Shown: positions 1 to 6,127 of the stretch, one piece after another
Layout: each line of letters starts with the position of its first letter
Numbering within the stretch: the first letter of the stretch is position 1
NCBI GenBank assembly: GCA_022867105.1
Contig: JALHVH010000455.1
Location: forward strand, 1 to 6,816
DNA from: Candidatus Aminicenantota bacterium
Lineage (GTDB): Bacteria; Acidobacteriota; Aminicenantia; Aminicenantales; Saccharicenantaceae
Reading direction: 5' to 3'
DNA: 6,816 nt
Notes under the pieces: generated by a model
Database searches by the model: none
What the model saw: only the letters and a program-made list of their open reading frames with translations
Told to the model about the DNA's origin: nothing
Translations under genes and position numbers: made by a program

Positions 1-348
1 CTCCAGCGCCTGGGTCTCCACTACCGGGTGGTCTGCCTGGCCACCGGCGACCTGGGCTTCGCCTCGGCCAAGACCTACGACCTGGAGGTCTGGCTCCCCA
101 GCCAGGAGACCTTCCGGGAGATCTCCTCCTGCTCCAACTTCGAGGATTTCCAGGCCCGGCGCGCCAACATCCGGTTCCGCCCGGCGCCCAAGGCGAAGCC
201 GGAGTTCGTCCACACCCTCAACGGCTCGGGGCTCGCGGTCGGACGGACCGTGAGCGCGGTCTTGGAGAACTATCAGCAGGCCGACGGCTCTGTCCTTATC
301 CCCGAGGCGCTCCGGCCGTATATGGACGGGTTGGAACGAATCGTTTGA
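1..348 (+). CDS. serS: Seryl-tRNA synthetase, C-terminal 115 residues (5' end outside window)
   Basis: Cytoplasmic class II aminoacyl-tRNA synthetase that charges tRNA-Ser with serine using ATP. The window opens inside the gene and the frame runs from base 1 to a TGA at 346-348, giving the last 115 of the usual ~420-430 residues. Visible in order: the strand GLHYRVVCLATGDLGFASAK (residues 5-24), the YDLEVWLPS segment (26-34), the highly conserved REISSCSNFEDFQARR block (39-54), and class II motif 3, NGSGLAVGR (74-82), whose arginine contacts ATP. The tail LENYQQADGSVLIPEALRPY is also typical. All catalytic residues expected in this part are intact, so the gene looks functional. Two tRNA-Ser genes lie downstream on the same strand, at +199 nt and about +1.9 kb, so the enzyme sits with its substrates. 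No clear intrinsic terminator follows it. Identification is firm from the motif 3 and EISSCSN signatures. Confidence 0.97.
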   Translation, partial: LQRLGLHYRVVCLATGDLGFASAKTYDLEVWLPSQETFREISSCSNFEDFQARRANIRFRPAPKAKPEFVHTLNGSGLAVGRTVSAVLENYQQADGSVLIPEALRPYMDGLERIV

Positions 349-371
349 AATCGCCCTTTTTCTTACCTTGG

Positions 372-486
372 GGATCGCCTTCTCAGGACTCGGGGTGCGG
401 CGATCTATCCTTCCTCTCGCTCATCTTGCGCTGACCTTCGTATTGTCGCTGTAGCCCTATGTCAAAGCCTTCCCATCATGGGTCTA
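372..486 (+). other. Two possible stem-loops in the serS 3' flank
   Basis: The 199-nt gap between serS and tRNA-Ser(UGA) has no gene. It holds a perfect 7-bp stem GATCGCC/GGCGATC (373-379 with 399-405, 19-nt loop). A second, imperfect 10-bp stem pairs TAGCCCTATG (452-461) with CATGGGTCTA (477-486), with one mismatch and one G-T pair. Neither is followed by a T-run, so they are not standard intrinsic terminators. They could be 3'-end stabilising structures of the serS mRNA or chance pairings. Confidence 0.25.
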
Positions 487-506
487 AGGAGCGCCGTTGA
501 ATAGGC

Positions 507-535
507 TTGCTCCGTAGGGGCAGGCAAGTTAGAAT
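507..535 (+). promoter_or_regulatory. Sigma-70-type promoter of tRNA-Ser(UGA)
   Basis: TTGCTC at 507-512, a 17-bp spacer, and TAGAAT at 530-535 (5 of 6 matches to TATAAT). The predicted start is near 542, about 6 nt before the mature tRNA 5' end. The -35 box and spacing nearly match those of the second tRNA-Ser promoter (TTGCTT, 17 bp), which supports both. Confidence 0.6.
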
Positions 536-547
536 GAGGCGATATGC

Positions 548-634
548 GGAGGGATGGCCGAGTGGTTTAAGGCGGCGGTCTTGAAAATCGCTTTCCGGGT
601 TTCCGGAACGGGGGTTCGAATCCCTCTCCCTCCG
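548..634 (+). tRNA. tRNA-Ser (anticodon UGA)
   Basis: Complete class II (long variable arm) tRNA reading UCA codons. The acceptor stem GGAGGGA (548-554) pairs perfectly with TCCCTCC (627-633), followed by discriminator G634, a SerRS identity element. The D arm begins GCCGAGTGG. The anticodon stem is GCGGT/ATCGC (575-579 with 587-591) around loop CTTGAAA, giving anticodon TGA at 582-584. The long variable arm is at about 592-609, and the T arm at 610-626 carries GTTCGAA. The 3' CCA is not encoded (the bases after G634 are CAC), so CCA-adding enzyme is needed, unlike the second tRNA-Ser here. Transcribed toward the minus-strand amidohydrolase gene, whose stop lies 9 bp away. Confidence 0.97.
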
Positions 635-643
635 CACCACCAA

Positions 644-1957
644 TTATTTTTCTTCCATTTTGACTTTGTGGAAAACCACCTGTCCGTTCATGAGAACCAT
701 AAATGTCGATTCAAAATTGTCGATGTTTTCAAGCGGATTTTTATCAAGAATAACAAGGTTCGCCTGCATCCCGGGAGAGATGGAGCCGAATCTATCCTCA
801 ACGCCCAGCCATTGCGCTGGATAAATAGTTGCACCCTTAATGATCTCTGATTCTGAGAGGCCAAGATCCTTTAACATCTTCATCTCGGAAAATAATTTTG
901 TTGGGCTGCAGCCGTCATGGCCGACCAAGATTTTGACCTTGTGCCTTATGAATTCTCTGGTGAAGATATCCTCATAGCCATAAATCACGAGCGTTGGACA
1001 GATGTAGATATCGTTTTCAAGCATCTTATGTATCAGGTGCTGCAGTTTGTCCGTCGAAATCGATTCAACCCCAAGCTCAATGACCTTATCCATGAATGAT
1101 TCTCGTGCGGCCTGATCAGCATTTTCAGCCATGAGCTGATCGTGCTGCTTTTTGAGTTCGTCTTTCAAAACAACAGGCCAAGCAGCGACACCATGTTCGA
1201 TGCTGGTGACGCCCAAATCAATAGCCATGTCCATTGGGATTTCATGAAACAGATACCTCCCTGGATCATGGACGACTCTGAGACCATGTTTCTTCGCCAC
1301 GGCCAGGAGGTGTTTGTAGACATCCAAATCCATTTTATTATAAGTCTTGACCATGCACGCGCCGTTCCTGGCTAATTCCGAAAGGACCCTGTCCACATCT
1401 TCTCTCGTGTTGATGCTCACAGAGAATCCCGGGAGGATTTTGTTCTTAGATTTATAGAAGAGAGGAGCTCTTTCAAGCATCGGGCCCGAAAAGAACAACT
1501 TTGGCCCCAGGAGTTCCCCACATGAAATTCTCTTGTTCATTTGGCTGAGAATGTTGATGGGGCCACCAACATCACGTACTTGAGTGATGCCGTTGGCCAC
1601 GAAGGACCGAAGATCTCTGATCATTTCATCTTCTTTTTTTGTCGTTAAAAAAGCCAGATGGGTATGACAATCAAAGAGCCCGGGGAATGCGAATTTTCCG
1701 CTTAAATCTATTTTGCCTACATCTTTATCAGATGCGTCAATTCTTCCTACGGCTTTGATTTGTGTTCCTTCAATCAAAATGTCCTGCGCTTCCTTCAAAA
1801 CGCCGCCAGCCACGTCGAAAACATGAATGTTTGAGAGAACAATTTGACTCTCCTCAGAAAGCATGGCCCGAGTCCTTCCCTCGGCATCGATCGGTGCCCA
1901 CATAGAACCCATCCCGGTGAGGATGAAGGCGATTAGTAGCCTAAGAATTGTACGCAT
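644..1957 (-). CDS. Secreted or membrane-anchored amidohydrolase-superfamily metalloenzyme
   Basis: 437 residues, a usual length for the imidazolonepropionase/prolidase-like branch of the amidohydrolase superfamily (Zn-dependent hydrolysis of amide or peptide-like bonds). The N-terminus MRTILRLLIAFILTGMGS is a basic-hydrophobic signal peptide, so export is likely. A small beta-sandwich segment (about 38-92) leads to the metal motif HTH (98-100). The presumed carboxylated lysine is K204 in MVKTY, the metal histidines are H230 (VVHD) and H255 (IEHG), and the catalytic aspartate is D348 in GHDG, where relatives usually have GTDxG. The C-terminal FGSISPGMQANLVILDKNPLENI block is the family's returning beta-sandwich signature. 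The substrate cannot be read from the sequence; Xaa-Pro/Xaa-Arg dipeptides or cyclic amides are family precedents. The start is supported by AAAGGAG 6-7 nt upstream. The gene is clearly AT-richer than its neighbours and lies between two tRNA-Ser genes, which suggests horizontal acquisition. No stop or frameshift is present. Confidence 0.88.
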   Translation of the reverse strand: MRTILRLLIAFILTGMGSMWAPIDAEGRTRAMLSEESQIVLSNIHVFDVAGGVLKEAQDILIEGTQIKAVGRIDASDKDVGKIDLSGKFAFPGLFDCHTHLAFLTTKKEDEMIRDLRSFVANGITQVRDVGGPINILSQMNKRISCGELLGPKLFFSGPMLERAPLFYKSKNKILPGFSVSINTREDVDRVLSELARNGACMVKTYNKMDLDVYKHLLAVAKKHGLRVVHDPGRYLFHEIPMDMAIDLGVTSIEHGVAAWPVVLKDELKKQHDQLMAENADQAARESFMDKVIELGVESISTDKLQHLIHKMLENDIYICPTLVIYGYEDIFTREFIRHKVKILVGHDGCSPTKLFSEMKMLKDLGLSESEIIKGATIYPAQWLGVEDRFGSISPGMQANLVILDKNPLENIDNFESTFMVLMNGQVVFHKVKMEEK

Positions 1958-1999
1958 AGTCTACTCCTTTTCAGATTCCCCAGCCGGCATTCTGAGTAA

Positions 2000-2029
2000 A
2001 GGATATCATCCCTAAAAAGATGCAGTCAA
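2000..2029 (-). promoter_or_regulatory. Promoter of the amidohydrolase gene
   Basis: Read on the minus strand: TTGACT (2029-2024), an 18-bp spacer, and TATCCT (2005-2000). The predicted start near 1993 gives a leader of about 36 nt with a good ribosome site (AAAGGAG) before the ATG at 1957. The gene therefore carries its own promoter. The rest of the 281-nt gap up to the next tRNA is AT-rich, with short TTCCA repeats around 2081-2103 and no gene. Confidence 0.5.
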
Positions 2030-2164
2030 TAAAGACAGCGAAACTATTTCGAATAAATATCTAAAATAATCCCAACTCTTTTCCACGTTCCACTTCTGTT
2101 CCAGGAGGGATAAGGGGGATTAAGAAATGCAGACGAATTCTCGGAAGCGTCTTTGTGGAATTAA

Positions 2165-2181
2165 GGTCCGTCGCCCGGACC
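2165..2181. repeat. GC-rich inverted repeat just upstream of the tRNA-Ser(GCU) promoter
   Basis: GGTCCG (2165-2170) and CGGACC (2176-2181) form a perfect 6-bp stem with loop TCGCC. It ends 4 bp before the -35 box of the tRNA promoter and marks the change from AT-rich to GC-rich DNA. There is no T-run on either side. It may be a regulator site, a block to incoming transcription, or chance. Confidence 0.35.
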
Positions 2182-2185
2182 CCGA

Positions 2186-2214
2186 TTGCTTCTCCGGTCC
2201 GATGATGCTAAAAT
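2186..2214 (+). promoter_or_regulatory. Sigma-70-type promoter of tRNA-Ser(GCU)
   Basis: TTGCTT at 2186-2191, a 17-bp spacer, and TAAAAT at 2209-2214 (5 of 6 matches). The predicted start near 2221 leaves an ~18-nt leader before the tRNA. It matches the layout of the tRNA-Ser(UGA) promoter. Confidence 0.6.
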
Positions 2215-2238
2215 AGCGCCGCCATTCCTGGTCTTCGC

Positions 2239-2333
<95 letters not shown>

Positions 2334-2386
2334 TTTTAAGGTGTCCATGTCGGTTCGCCCTTCGTGAGGGGCCTCCGGTCGATTTC

Positions 2387-2412
2387 AAAGGCCGGTGGGG
2401 ATGCGGCTTTTT
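2387..2412 (+). terminator. Probable intrinsic terminator of tRNA-Ser(GCU)
   Basis: AAAGGCCG (2387-2394) pairs with CGGCTTTT (2404-2411) in an 8-bp stem with one G-T pair and a 9-nt loop, running into TTTTT (2408-2412). It lies 55 nt after the tRNA. A second small hairpin, CCCT/AGGG (2358-2361 with 2367-2370), precedes it. The stem has only four G-C pairs, so strength is moderate. Confidence 0.45.
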
Positions 2413-2459
2413 CGCATTGAATGTTTCGATGGATAAGCTGATGATAACGCCCGGCCGCC

Positions 2460-2488
2460 TTGACATTTCCCATCGCGTCAAATACATT
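2460..2488 (+). promoter_or_regulatory. Promoter of the UPF0371 operon
   Basis: A perfect -35 box TTGACA (2460-2465), a 17-bp spacer and TACATT (2483-2488, 4 of 6 matches). The predicted start near 2495 gives a leader of about 26 nt that contains the ribosome site AAGGA upstream of the ATG at 2521. Confidence 0.6.
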
Positions 2489-2520
2489 TCGAGCGACACT
2501 AACGAGATAAGGACCCCTGA

Positions 2521-4038
2521 ATGAACGGAAAGATCGGTTTCGACAACGCCAAGTACCTCGCGGAACAGACTTCGGCCATATTGGAAAGGGTCAAGAGGTC
2601 CGACGACAAGCTCTACCTCGAGTTTGGGGGGAAGCTCCTCTTTGATTATCACGCGGCGCGCGTCCTTCCCGGCTATGACCCCAACGTCAAGATGAAACTC
2701 CTCCGGGGACTCAAGGGGCAGGCCGACATCATGCTCTGCATCTACGCCGGCGACATCGAGCGGCGCAAGGTCCGGGCCGATTTCGGGATCACCTATGACG
2801 CCGACGCCCTGAAGCTCATCGACGACCTCAGAGACTTGGGGATCGACGTCCGGGCCGTGGTCATCACCCGGTTCGAGAACCAGCCTTCGGCCAGGATCTT
2901 CAAGAATAAGCTCGAGCGCCGGGGGCTCAGGGTCTATACCCACAGGTTCACCAAGGGCTACCCCACGGACATCGAGACCATCGTCAGCGATGAGGGGTAT
3001 GGCGCCAACGAATATATCGAGACGGAGCACCCCCTGGTCATCGTGACCGGGCCGGGGCCCGGCAGCGGGAAGCTCGCCACCTGCCTGTCCCAGCTCTATC
3101 ACGATCACAAGCGCGGCCGGAAATCGGGATACGCCAAATTCGAGACGTTCCCCATCTGGAACCTGCCCCTCAAGCATCCGGTCAACGTCGCCTACGAGGC
3201 GGCCACGGCCGATATCGGGGACTTCAATCTCATCGACCCCTTCCACCTGGAGGCTTACGGCAAGAGCGCTGTCAATTATAACCGGGACGTCGAGGTCTTT
3301 CCGGTCCTCGAGAGGATCCTGGAGAAGATCACGGGCGCGGGGGCCGTTTACAAGTCGCCCACGGATATGGGCTGTAACGCCGCGGGATTCGGGATCGTCG
3401 AAGATGAGGTCTGTCGGGAAGCCGCTAAACAGGAGCTTATTCGCCGGTACTTCCGCTATTACTGCGAATACATCGTGGGGTTCGCCGACAGGGAGACCGT
3501 CCAGCGGGCCGAATTGCTGATGAAGGAGCTCGGGCTCAAGCCGGAGGACAGGCGCGTCGTAGCGCCGGCCCGGGAAGCCGCCCGGGAAGCCATGGAGAAG
3601 GGGAAAGGGAACAAAGGGATCTTCGTCGGCGCGGCCATCGAGCTCAGGGACGGGTCTCTTGTCACGGGAAAGAACTCTCCCCTGATGCACGCGTCCTCCA
3701 GCCTCGTTTTGAACGCCGTCAAGAAGCTGGCTGACATCCCCGACCGGATCCCGCTCCTGTCCCCGGGCGTCATCGACTCCGTGGCCAGGCTCAAGGAGGA
3801 CGTCATGGGGGCGAACTCCGTCAGCCTTGATCTCTCCGAGGTCCTCATCTGTTTGAGCATCAACGCGTCGACGAACCCGACCGTCCAAATGGCCATGGAA
3901 AAGCTGAAGGACCTCCAGGGCTGCGAGGTCCACATGACGCATATGCCCACGGCCGGCGACGAGGCGGGCCTCCGACGGTTCGGGATCAACCTGACCAGCG
4001 ACCCGGAGTTCGCCAGCAAGAGCTTGTTCATGGGGTGA
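2521..4038 (+). CDS. UPF0371 / DUF1846 family protein of unknown function
   Basis: 505 residues, matching the usual ~500-residue length of the UPF0371 (DUF1846) family, a conserved bacterial family with solved structures but, to my knowledge, no settled activity. Recognisable family stretches are the N-terminal IGFDNAKYLAEQT (5-17) and LYLEFGGKLLFDYHAARVLPG (31-51), the DPFHLEAYG/AVNYNRDVEVFP region, and SPTDMGCNAAGFGI further on. A glycine-rich loop TGPGPGSGK (176-184) after a hydrophobic strand resembles a phosphate-binding loop, but its spacing does not fit a strict Walker A motif, so nucleotide binding is inference. There is no signal peptide or membrane segment, so it is cytoplasmic. The start is supported by AAGGA 7 nt upstream and a strong promoter. 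GC content is about 63% in a sampled line. It is the first gene of an apparent operon, its stop 7 nt before the next ATG. Confidence 0.92.
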   Translation: MNGKIGFDNAKYLAEQTSAILERVKRSDDKLYLEFGGKLLFDYHAARVLPGYDPNVKMKLLRGLKGQADIMLCIYAGDIERRKVRADFGITYDADALKLIDDLRDLGIDVRAVVITRFENQPSARIFKNKLERRGLRVYTHRFTKGYPTDIETIVSDEGYGANEYIETEHPLVIVTGPGPGSGKLATCLSQLYHDHKRGRKSGYAKFETFPIWNLPLKHPVNVAYEAATADIGDFNLIDPFHLEAYGKSAVNYNRDVEVFPVLERILEKITGAGAVYKSPTDMGCNAAGFGIVEDEVCREAAKQELIRRYFRYYCEYIVGFADRETVQRAELLMKELGLKPEDRRVVAPAREAAREAMEKGKGNKGIFVGAAIELRDGSLVTGKNSPLMHASSSLVLNAVKKLADIPDRIPLLSPGVIDSVARLKEDVMGANSVSLDLSEVLICLSINASTNPTVQMAMEKLKDLQGCEVHMTHMPTAGDEAGLRRFGINLTSDPEFASKSLFMG

Positions 4039-4045
4039 ACGAAAC

Positions 4046-4672
4046 ATGAAGACATTCATTCGCTACATGTTCGGGACCATCTTCCTGCCGCGACGGGCCT
4101 TCGGCCGTTTGATGGCGGACCCCCGGCCCGCGAGGCGGGGCTTCCAGGCGGTGCTCCTGGCCGGGTTCCTTTATGTCCTGACGACCGCGGCCCTGGCCGT
4201 GACCGGGGCGGTTCCCATGGCGCCCATCTTTCTTCACGTCCGCGTCGAGAACTACCACTTCTGGCAGATGCTCTTCATCCTACCTCTCTTCGTGCTGATC
4301 TGGCTCTTCGCTTCCGTCCTGGTCCATGTCCTGGGAAGGGGGAGCCGAAAAGGAGGGTCGCTCAGGAGGACGCTATCCGTCTTTGGTTTCTCCCTGGCCG
4401 TACCCGTCATCCTCCTCTGGGTGCCTCAGATGGCCATCGCCGTTTTCTACGGGCTGGGGATGGGCCAGCAGGAGATGGTCGATATCCTGTCCGAGCCGGG
4501 ACGGGCGCAGACCTTCTATCTGGCGGCCCACGTCCTGGCCCTGCTATGGGCATACGGCCTCTGCTCTGTGGCGGCCTCCGTCTCCCAGAGGATCCCCTGG
4601 TGGAAGGGTTTGCTCCTCGGAATCCTGGCGGGGTCGATCTTCGCCGCCGCGGCGGTCGGTTTTCTGCGGTGA
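4046..4672 (+). CDS. Integral membrane protein, probably Yip1 family
   Basis: 208 residues with a short cytoplasmic N-terminus (FLPRRAFGRLMADPRPARRGF, 13-33) followed by five likely membrane segments: about 34-56, 72-97, 109-138, 156-179 and 186-207. The N-terminal pattern of P, F and DP before the first helix and the five-helix layout resemble bacterial Yip1-domain proteins, whose molecular role is poorly known. I assign the family from architecture, not from a diagnostic motif. A basic loop (RGSRKGGSLRR, 98-108) between helices 2 and 3 suggests a cytoplasmic face there. The upstream stop codon overlaps a GGGGTGA sequence that can serve as its ribosome site, so translation is probably coupled to the UPF0371 gene. 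The GNAT remnant starts 17 nt after its stop. Confidence 0.6.
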   Translation: MKTFIRYMFGTIFLPRRAFGRLMADPRPARRGFQAVLLAGFLYVLTTAALAVTGAVPMAPIFLHVRVENYHFWQMLFILPLFVLIWLFASVLVHVLGRGSRKGGSLRRTLSVFGFSLAVPVILLWVPQMAIAVFYGLGMGQQEMVDILSEPGRAQTFYLAAHVLALLWAYGLCSVAASVSQRIPWWKGLLLGILAGSIFAAAAVGFLR

Positions 4673-4689
4673 CGGAGGTCTGAAAAAAG

Positions 4690-4884
4690 ATGCTCGATAT
4701 GGCCGGAACGCGTGAAGCTCTTGACGTCGGTATCCGCGAATACCGGACGGAGGACTACGAATCCGTCCTCGCGCTCTGGGCCGGGGCCGGCCTGCCGTTC
4801 AAGCCCGAGGGGAGGGACAGGCGGAAGATCATCGACTCTCAGGTCCGACAACCCAACGTGGTTTTTCTTATATTAATAATATAA
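4690..4884 (+). pseudogene. Truncated GNAT-family N-acetyltransferase (N-terminal remnant)
   Basis: The 64-residue frame carries a clear GNAT N-terminus: VGIREYRTEDYESVLALW (13-30), then GLPFKPEGRDRRKI (34-47) and a helix leading to PNVVFL, which in relatives continues as FLVAE into the second core strand. Here FL is followed by ILII and a TAA inside an A/T palindrome. The acetyl-CoA-binding motif A (R/Q-x-x-G-x-G/A) and everything after it are missing from a domain of roughly 150 residues, so no acetyltransferase activity is expected. The missing part is not found in any frame downstream. GGAGG at 4674-4678 lies 11 nt before the ATG at 4690; ATG 4699 is an alternative start. The break coincides with a switch to nearly pure A/T, so a deletion or insertion joined it to the flavodiiron upstream region. 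A genuine short protein is possible but less likely. Confidence 0.7.
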
Positions 4885-4887
4885 AAT
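4845..4887 (+). promoter_or_regulatory. Possible promoter region of the flavodiiron gene
   Basis: The A/T tract holds several -10-like boxes: TATATT (4869-4874), TATAAA (4880-4885) and TAAAAT (4882-4887). The best pairing I find is CCGACA (4845-4850), 18 bp, then TATATT; the other two lack a good -35. A start between about 4880 and 4894 would leave a short leader containing the GGAG ribosome site (4899-4902). It overlaps the palindrome at 4868-4884, so a regulator bound there could block RNA polymerase. Confidence 0.4.
4868..4884. repeat. Perfect 17-nt A/T palindrome, candidate operator
   Basis: TTATATTA-A-TAATATAA is a perfect 8-1-8 inverted repeat made only of A and T, in DNA that is otherwise GC-rich. 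The 1-nt centre rules out a full RNA hairpin and favours a site for a dimeric DNA-binding protein. The outer TTATA...TATAA matches the ends of the Bacillus PerR box (TTATAATnATTATAA), but the inner spacing is 2 nt longer, so the match is partial. It lies 26 nt before the flavodiiron ATG. Confidence 0.5.
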
Positions 4888-4910
4888 AGATAAGATCTGG
4901 AGCCGATGCC

Positions 4911-6089
4911 ATGATAAAACGCGAGTTCAAGAAGGGTCTGTATTGGGCCGGTGCCGTCGACTGGGACAGGCGCCTTTTTGATTCGCTCATCCCGCTTCCG
5001 GACGGGACGAGCTACAACGCTTACATCGTCCGCGGGACCGAAAAAACGGCGATTATCGACGCCGTCGAACCCGCCATGCTGGATAAGCTGGCCGCACACC
5101 TCCGGGACGTTCCCAGGATCGACTACGTGGTCGCCCACCATGCCGAGCAAGACCACTCGGGCGGGATCCCGTTCGTTATCGGCAAATATCCTGAGGCCGT
5201 CGTTCTTTGCACGCCGCAGGCTAAGGGCATGCTCATCGACCACCTCGGCATCGGGGAGGGGAGGGTCCGCGAGGTCGGCGACGGGGAGACGCTCGCCCTC
5301 GGGGGAAAAACGCTGCGGTTTGTTCATGCGCCCTGGGTCCATTGGCCGGAGACCATGGTGACCTACGTCGAGGAGGACAGGGTCCTCTTCAGTTGCGACT
5401 GGTTCGGCTCGCACCTGGCCACGTCGGAACTATTCGTGAGCGATGAAGCGGCGATTTACGAACCCGCCAAACGCTACTTCGCCGAGATCATGATGCCCTT
5501 CCGGGCGATCATCCGGAAGAACCTGGAGAAGATCAAGGATCTGCCGATAGAGATCATCGCCCCCAGCCACGGGCCCCTCTTCAATCGGCCCAAGTTCATC
5601 ATCGACGCCTACAAAGAATGGACGTCCGACACGCCGAAGAACGAGGTCGTCATCCCTTATGTCTCCATGCACGGTTCGACGGCCATCCTGGTGGACCGTC
5701 TGGCGGCGGCCCTGGTTGATAAAGGGATTTTAGTCCACCCTTTCAACCTGGCCGTGATGGACGTCGGCAAGCTGGCCATGAGCCTGGTGGACGCGGCGAC
5801 CATCGTTGTCGGCTGTCCCGCCGTGCACGTCGGGCCGCATCCGGCCGCGCTCTACGCCGTCGCCCTGGCCAACGCCCTGAGGCCGAAGGCCCGGTTCGCG
5901 TCCGTCGTCGGCTCCTACGGGTGGGGCAACAGGATCGTCGAAACCATCAAGGGCCTGATCCCGAACCTCAAGGTCGAGCTACTGGCCCCCGTGATCGCCA
6001 AAGGCCTTCCGAGGGTGGCGGACCTCAAAGCCATCGACGCCCTCGCCGGGGCCCTCGCCGAAAAACACAAGTCTTTGAATTTGATCTGA
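4911..6089 (+). CDS. fprA: Flavodiiron protein (class A), O2 and/or NO reductase
   Basis: 392 residues, the usual length of a two-domain (class A) flavodiiron protein. These cytoplasmic enzymes reduce O2 to water or NO to N2O in anaerobes, usually taking electrons from rubredoxin. The N-terminal metallo-beta-lactamase-like domain (about 1-240) has every expected diiron ligand: H77-x-E79-x-D81 in HHAEQDHSG, H144 in HWPETM, D163 in SCDWFGSH and H220 in PSHGP. The flavodoxin domain (about 245-392) shows the FMN phosphate loop SMHGST (252-257), VGCPAVHVGPHP (300-311) and GSYGWGN (334-340). There is no C-terminal rubredoxin domain and no rubredoxin gene nearby, so the electron donor is elsewhere. 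The ATG at 4911 has GGAG 8 nt upstream. Immediately upstream are an A/T palindrome and the remnant GNAT gene. O2 versus NO preference cannot be judged from the sequence. Confidence 0.95.
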   Translation: MIKREFKKGLYWAGAVDWDRRLFDSLIPLPDGTSYNAYIVRGTEKTAIIDAVEPAMLDKLAAHLRDVPRIDYVVAHHAEQDHSGGIPFVIGKYPEAVVLCTPQAKGMLIDHLGIGEGRVREVGDGETLALGGKTLRFVHAPWVHWPETMVTYVEEDRVLFSCDWFGSHLATSELFVSDEAAIYEPAKRYFAEIMMPFRAIIRKNLEKIKDLPIEIIAPSHGPLFNRPKFIIDAYKEWTSDTPKNEVVIPYVSMHGSTAILVDRLAAALVDKGILVHPFNLAVMDVGKLAMSLVDAATIVVGCPAVHVGPHPAALYAVALANALRPKARFASVVGSYGWGNRIVETIKGLIPNLKVELLAPVIAKGLPRVADLKAIDALAGALAEKHKSLNLI

Positions 6090-6127
6090 AACGCCCATAT
6101 TCATCGACCATTTCATGTCTTCGAGCA

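Noticed and set aside
554..850. 98-codon plus-strand frame starting in the tRNA
   Set aside because: It begins inside tRNA-Ser(UGA) and continues antisense to the amidohydrolase; no ribosome site and no family resemblance.
917..1375. Two short plus-strand frames inside the amidohydrolase region
   Set aside because: Both lie antisense to a well-supported enzyme gene and have no domain signature.
644..2238. A full integrative element between the two tRNA genes
   Set aside because: Only one gene and its promoter are present; no integrase, no transposase, no terminal inverted repeats, and both flanking tRNAs are complete and different, so they are not simple att duplicates.
3459..4055. 198-codon open frame on the minus strand
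   Set aside because: Antisense shadow of the 3' end of the UPF0371 gene; no recognisable domain.
4326..4715. 129-codon plus frame overlapping the membrane protein
   Set aside because: Serine/tryptophan/arginine-rich out-of-frame product; the other frame has five clean membrane segments.
4868..4884. Intrinsic terminator formed by the A/T palindrome
   Set aside because: The 1-nt centre and all A/T pairing cannot make a stable terminator hairpin, and no G/C stem precedes it.
4839..5414. 191-codon minus-strand frame over the flavodiiron gene
   Set aside because: Shadow of a gene with all diiron ligands intact on the plus strand; the minus product has no known motif.
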